A stretch of DNA of 10,560 nt. It comes from an uncultured Carnobacterium sp. GTDB taxonomy: Bacteria; Bacillota; Bacilli; Lactobacillales; Aerococcaceae. Positions 6,605-10,560 of the stretch are shown in pieces (position 1 is the stretch's first letter; every line of letters begins with the position of its first letter). The stretch is from the NCBI GenBank assembly GCA_905371865.1, contig CAJPNA010000033.1, forward strand, positions 1 to 10,560, given 5' to 3'. The notes below the pieces were generated by a model that was not told where the DNA came from, made no database searches, and saw nothing but the letters and a program-made list of their open reading frames with translations. The position numbers and the translations under genes are program-made.

Positions 6605-9600
6605 ATGCACAAAAAGGTTGATCATAATATGGAGAAGAGACAGCGCTTCTCTATTAGAAAGCTCACAGTAGGAACTTGTTCCGTTATTATTGGTGCTTTC
6701 TTTTTTGGAACATTTCAACCTGTTTCATCTAACGAGGCCAATGGAACAGAAGTAACTGAAACAGTAGTTGTAAATACGCCAAAAAGCGATGCTGTGTCAA
6801 GTGGAGAGAGTAATTCTGGAGTTCAAGGTGCTGTAGAGAGTTCATTAGGTGAAAATCGCGAAGCAAATCGAAATACGGAAGTAAAAAATGAATGGACATC
6901 TGTAAGTACAGTAAAGGGAAATGTTGAAATTATTGAAGAAGATGGAGTTCGTTATAATAAATTAACATCTACTCTTCAAAATGATAATGGTGGACGAGAA
7001 GCTTTATTTGAAAAAGAAGGACTCCAAGTCGATGAGGAAGGGAACGTCACTATCGATTTAACTTTCAAAGCGAATTCTAATCCAGATCAAACTCGTTTTG
7101 GTGTGTACTTGAAGTATAAGGATAATGGAAACAATATTTTTGTTGGGTATGACAAAGGTGGATGGTTTTGGCAATATAAAGGGCCAAATGTAGATACATG
7201 GTACAGTAAAACACGTATTCCAGCTCCTGCTGCTGGAGTAGAAAATCGACTATCGATTTCTTATAAGAAAGATGGACAACTAAACGCTACTAATAATGGA
7301 GAAAGTTTATTTAGTACAGTTATTGTTCCAGAAGCCGTGAAAAACGCTTTGACTGATGTGAAAAAAGTGTATCTTAAGGCTGGAAGTTGGGGAGAAGAAT
7401 TAACATCTGTATCTATAAAGACAGATAATCAGGCTAATGTTAAACCTGATAATGATAATAGTGGTGTTGTTAATGATGGGTTAGCAAGAAATGATCAAGA
7501 TGTACGTTATGAAACCTTACAATCTGAAGTATTAAAATCAATTATTGATACTGAATTTCCACGTGTAAAAGAATATGAACTAGATGGAAAAACATTAACA
7601 GGACAAGTTCAAAAAATTGATAAAGTATCCATTAATGGTGTTTTAGTAAAACCAAAAGTTCAATATCGAAAACTTAATAATTCAACTGCTGAGTATGTAA
7701 TGACTCTTAAAAATGAAGAGGAATATATTGATGCAGAAATTACAGTCAAATTAGAGTTAGTTGGCAATGAAATGCATTTTGATGTTACCAAAATTGTCAA
7801 TAAGAACAATGTTGAAATGGGTAAATCAATTGACAATGTCAAAAAGTTAATCCAAACAATCGAATTTCCAGGAAACACACTTGTTTCGGTAGGTTCTAAT
7901 AAACAAGATGCAAAATTTGATGGAGCTCAGATGTCAACCAATACTCACGAAAGAGGAGATTACCATCTTGATTTGAAGACAGGAAAGATGAATGACTATG
8001 CATACGGATTTATGTATGGGTTCGTATCTTCTAATGAGTTATCTGCAGCAGTATGGAGTAATTCACAATTTACATACAGAGGAAATGATTTTGCACGCCT
8101 TACCACAGCTTTAGAACGAGTAGAAGGTGTAAACTATCTAGGAATACAAAGTTCACCATATTGGTATCAAAGAGCTTTCAATAATACTGTTTATCCAGAA
8201 TATACATTAGAATTACCAAGTTCTAAAGTGGTAATCACTAAAGATTTGAATAAGGATAATGTAGTTGATTGGCAAGATAGTGCAATTGCATATCGAAGCA
8301 TTATGAATAATCCAAAAGGAGCAGAATCTGTTCCGGATTTAGTGGCCTATCGTATTGCTATGAACTTTGCATCCCAAGCACAAAATCCATTCTTAATGAC
8401 TTTAGATGGTATTAAGAAGATTAACTTGCATACAGATGGATTAGGGCAATCTGTTCTTCTTAAAGGATATGGAAGTGAAGGTCACGATTCAGGTCATTTG
8501 AACTATGCTGATATTGGAAAGAGAATAGGTGGAGTAGAAGACTTTAAGAAGCTTCTTGAAAGATCAAAAGAATATGGAGCTAAAATTGGTATTCACGTAA
8601 ATGCTTCTGAAACGTATCCAGAATCAAAATATTTCAGCGAAGCAATCTTACGTAAAAACTCTGATGGAACATATATGTATGGTTGGAACTGGTTAGACCA
8701 AGGCATTAATATTGATGCAGCTTATGACTTAGCTCATAATCGTATTGAACGTTGGAAAGAATTAAGAGAAAAATTAGGCGATGGATTAGATTTCATTTAT
8801 GTGGACGTTTGGGGAAATGGGCAATCTGGAGACAACTCTGCTTGGCCAACTCATGTACTAGCAAAAGAATTAAATTCTCAAGGTTGGAGAATGGCTATTG
8901 AATGGGGATTCGGTGCAGAATATGACTCTACATTCCAACATTGGGCTGCCGACTTAACTTACGGTGGTTATACTTTAAAAGGTATAAATTCAAATATTGT
9001 TCGTTTCATTCGGAACCATCAAAAAGATTCATGGGTAGGTGATTATCCAAGCTATGGTGGTGCTGCAAACTACCCACTTCTTGGTGGATACAATATGAAA
9101 GACTTTGAGGGTTGGCAAGGACGAAGCGACTATCAAGGGTATATTCGTAATCTGTTTGAGAGTAATGTAATGACGAAGTTCTTCCAACATTATAAAGTCA
9201 CTAAATGGGTGAATGGTCAACCTGTATCGATGAGTGACAATGGTAAGAGTTATCAATGGACTCCAGAAATGGAAGTTCAACTTTCAGATGATAAAGGGAA
9301 TGAAGTGAAGATTGTTCGTCAATCTAATGACCCAAATAGTGAAGATTACCGTAAACGTGTAACAACATTAAATGGACGGATTATTGAAAATGGTGGAAGT
9401 TACTTAGTACCTTGGAATTGGGACGAAAATGGTAAACCTTTAACAGCTGATAAAGAAAAGATGTATCATTTCTCAAATAATACAGGAACTACTGAATGGA
9501 CTCTTCCAGAAGACTGGAATGTTGAAAAAGTATATTTATATCGTTTAACAGACCAAGGAAAAGAAGATGTTGTTGAATTAACGGTGGGAGAAGGTCGAAA

Positions 9601-10560
9601 GATTCAAATTCAAGCAGAAGCATATCAACCATATGTACTTTATAAGACACCTCAACCGAAGAAAACAATGGTATGGAGTGAAGGTCTTCATATTAATGAC
9701 CAAGGCTTCAATAGTGGTACTTTAAATCATTGGGAAAAAACAGGGGATGCTGAACATGCAGAAATCGTAAAATCTCAAGGTGCTAATGAAATGTTACGTA
9801 TTCAAGGAAATAAACAACGAGTAACATTGAAACAAAAACTTACAGATTTAAAACCAAATACTAAATATGCAGTATACGTTGGTGTTGATAACCGAAGTGA
9901 TGCTCGTGCAGATATTACGGTTCGTGTTGGTGGAAAAGCAATCTCGAACTACACGAATAAATCAATTGCGAAAAACTATGTACAAGCACATGCTCATAAT
10001 ACCTTAAGAAAGAATGCAACAGTAGATAACACAAGTTACTTCCAAAATATGTATGTGTACTTTACAACAGGTGATGATGTTTCAGATGTAACGTTGGAAC
10101 TTGGACGTGATGCCGATGAAAATGCAACATATTTTGATGAAATTCGTGTGTTTGAAAACCAATCTACTATGTTTTCAGATGGACATGATTCTGGAAGTGG
10201 TAAATTTAAACAAAACTTTGAAGAGGTTCCTCAAGGAATTTTCCCATTCGTTGTAGGTGATGTTGAAGGGGTTCAAGACAACCGTACACACTTATCTGAA
10301 AAACATGAACCATATACGCAACGTGGTTGGAACGGTAAGAAAGTAAACGATGTTATTGATGGTAATTGGTCATTGAAGACAAATGGTTTATCCGGATATG
10401 ACAAACTAGTTTATCAAACAATTCCTCAAAATTACAGATTTGAAGAGGGTAAGACCTATAAAGTAACATTTGAATACGAAGCAGGTTCTAATGGAACTTA
10501 CTCATTTGTAGTCGGCAATGGGGAAAATACTCGTCGTAGTAAATTAACAAAGTATGATTT
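6605..10560 (+). CDS. YSIRK-type endo-alpha-N-acetylgalactosaminidase (GH101), 3' end outside the window
   Basis: This enzyme removes the core-1 disaccharide galactose-beta-1,3-GalNAc from Ser or Thr of mucin-type glycoproteins at the cell surface. The 1318 visible codons are uninterrupted. A YSIRK-type signal (FSIRKLTVGTCSVIIG, 15-30) is followed by a Ser/Glu/Asn-rich spacer, a lectin-like domain (about 107-272), a beta-sandwich (about 299-540), the catalytic barrel (about 545-860) and beta-rich accessory domains from about 1034. D734 in YVDVWGNGQ and E766 in AIEWGFG match the nucleophile and acid/base of the S. pneumoniae enzyme (D764, E796), with the same 32-residue spacing. D628 (GSEGHDSGH) and W694 and W696 (GWNWLDQG) match its substrate-site residues. 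DLNKDNVVDWQD at 547-558 resembles a calcium loop. The pneumococcal protein is about 1770 residues and ends in LPxTG, so roughly 450 residues and the wall anchor should lie beyond the edge. Substrate range is inferred. Confidence 0.95.
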   Translation, partial: MHKKVDHNMEKRQRFSIRKLTVGTCSVIIGAFFFGTFQPVSSNEANGTEVTETVVVNTPKSDAVSSGESNSGVQGAVESSLGENREANRNTEVKNEWTSVSTVKGNVEIIEEDGVRYNKLTSTLQNDNGGREALFEKEGLQVDEEGNVTIDLTFKANSNPDQTRFGVYLKYKDNGNNIFVGYDKGGWFWQYKGPNVDTWYSKTRIPAPAAGVENRLSISYKKDGQLNATNNGESLFSTVIVPEAVKNALTDVKKVYLKAGSWGEELTSVSIKTDNQANVKPDNDNSGVVNDGLARNDQDVRYETLQSEVLKSIIDTEFPRVKEYELDGKTLTGQVQKIDKVSINGVLVKPKVQYRKLNNSTAEYVMTLKNEEEYIDAEITVKLELVGNEMHFDVTKIVNKNNVEMGKSIDNVKKLIQTIEFPGNTLVSVGSNKQDAKFDGAQMSTNTHERGDYHLDLKTGKMNDYAYGFMYGFVSSNELSAAVWSNSQFTYRGNDFARLTTALERVEGVNYLGIQSSPYWYQRAFNNTVYPEYTLELPSSKVVITKDLNKDNVVDWQDSAIAYRSIMNNPKGAESVPDLVAYRIAMNFASQAQNPFLMTLDGIKKINLHTDGLGQSVLLKGYGSEGHDSGHLNYADIGKRIGGVEDFKKLLERSKEYGAKIGIHVNASETYPESKYFSEAILRKNSDGTYMYGWNWLDQGINIDAAYDLAHNRIERWKELREKLGDGLDFIYVDVWGNGQSGDNSAWPTHVLAKELNSQGWRMAIEWGFGAEYDSTFQHWAADLTYGGYTLKGINSNIVRFIRNHQKDSWVGDYPSYGGAANYPLLGGYNMKDFEGWQGRSDYQGYIRNLFESNVMTKFFQHYKVTKWVNGQPVSMSDNGKSYQWTPEMEVQLSDDKGNEVKIVRQSNDPNSEDYRKRVTTLNGRIIENGGSYLVPWNWDENGKPLTADKEKMYHFSNNTGTTEWTLPEDWNVEKVYLYRLTDQGKEDVVELTVGEGRKIQIQAEAYQPYVLYKTPQPKKTMVWSEGLHINDQGFNSGTLNHWEKTGDAEHAEIVKSQGANEMLRIQGNKQRVTLKQKLTDLKPNTKYAVYVGVDNRSDARADITVRVGGKAISNYTNKSIAKNYVQAHAHNTLRKNATVDNTSYFQNMYVYFTTGDDVSDVTLELGRDADENATYFDEIRVFENQSTMFSDGHDSGSGKFKQNFEEVPQGIFPFVVGDVEGVQDNRTHLSEKHEPYTQRGWNGKKVNDVIDGNWSLKTNGLSGYDKLVYQTIPQNYRFEEGKTYKVTFEYEAGSNGTYSFVVGNGENTRRSKLTKYD

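Noticed and set aside
6629..6631. Alternative ATG start of the GH101 gene
   Set aside because: It would still leave the FSIRK signal intact, but the strong AAGGAGGG is placed for the ATG at 6605, and YSIRK signals usually have a basic stretch of this length before the motif.
6491..6718. A 75-codon open frame on the - strand across the GH101 control region
   Set aside because: It covers the A-rich repeat and the GH101 signal-peptide codons, has a low-complexity Cys/Phe/Ser end and no support as a protein.
1..10560. CRISPR array, RNA gene, insertion sequence, phage or defence system
   Set aside because: No array of spaced repeats, no tRNA or rRNA sequence, and no transposase, integrase or nuclease motif was seen. 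The window is almost filled by recognised ATPase genes and the GH101 gene.

Overview
The window reads as chromosomal DNA from a low-GC Gram-positive coccus of the order Lactobacillales. Every gene is on the + strand, ribosome-binding sites are strong AGGAGG types, and TTG and GTG starts occur. The NtpA and NtpB lengths (593 and 458 residues) and the spacing of their key residues fit the Enterococcus hirae V-ATPase, while the last gene closely resembles the pneumococcal surface endo-alpha-N-acetylgalactosaminidase. Granulicatella or a relative is my best guess. The genus is an inference and not proven by the sequence.

Positions 1-6418 hold most of a V-type (vacuolar-like) ATPase operon in the order ntpI (last 60 codons only), ntpK, ntpE, ntpC, ntpG, ntpA, ntpB, ntpD. 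Gaps are 11-33 bases or the genes overlap, so this is one transcription unit whose promoter and first genes lie upstream of the window. NtpA and NtpB form the catalytic head, NtpD and NtpG the central shaft, NtpC the collar that joins shaft to ring, NtpK the membrane rotor ring, and NtpI with NtpE the stator. The NtpK ion site matches the sodium-binding residues of E. hirae, so sodium transport is the more likely activity. A strong intrinsic terminator (6424-6458) directly follows ntpD.

Positions 6459-6604 are a non-coding control region. It holds a 19-bp tandem direct repeat with a 21-bp period, four A-tracts phased at about 10 bp, a possible -10 box, a cre-like palindrome and a strong ribosome-binding site.

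From 6605 to the window edge runs a long open frame (1318 codons, no stop yet). It encodes a YSIRK-type secreted, probably wall-anchored glycoside hydrolase family 101 enzyme that would release the core-1 disaccharide (galactose-beta-1,3-GalNAc) from mucin-type O-glycoproteins. Its catalytic Asp and Glu are both present. The two units look functionally separate: ion-gradient energetics, then host-glycan foraging. I found no CRISPR array, tRNA, rRNA, insertion sequence or phage gene, and no convincing undescribed multi-gene system. The most interesting unexplained sequence is the short control region before the GH101 gene.
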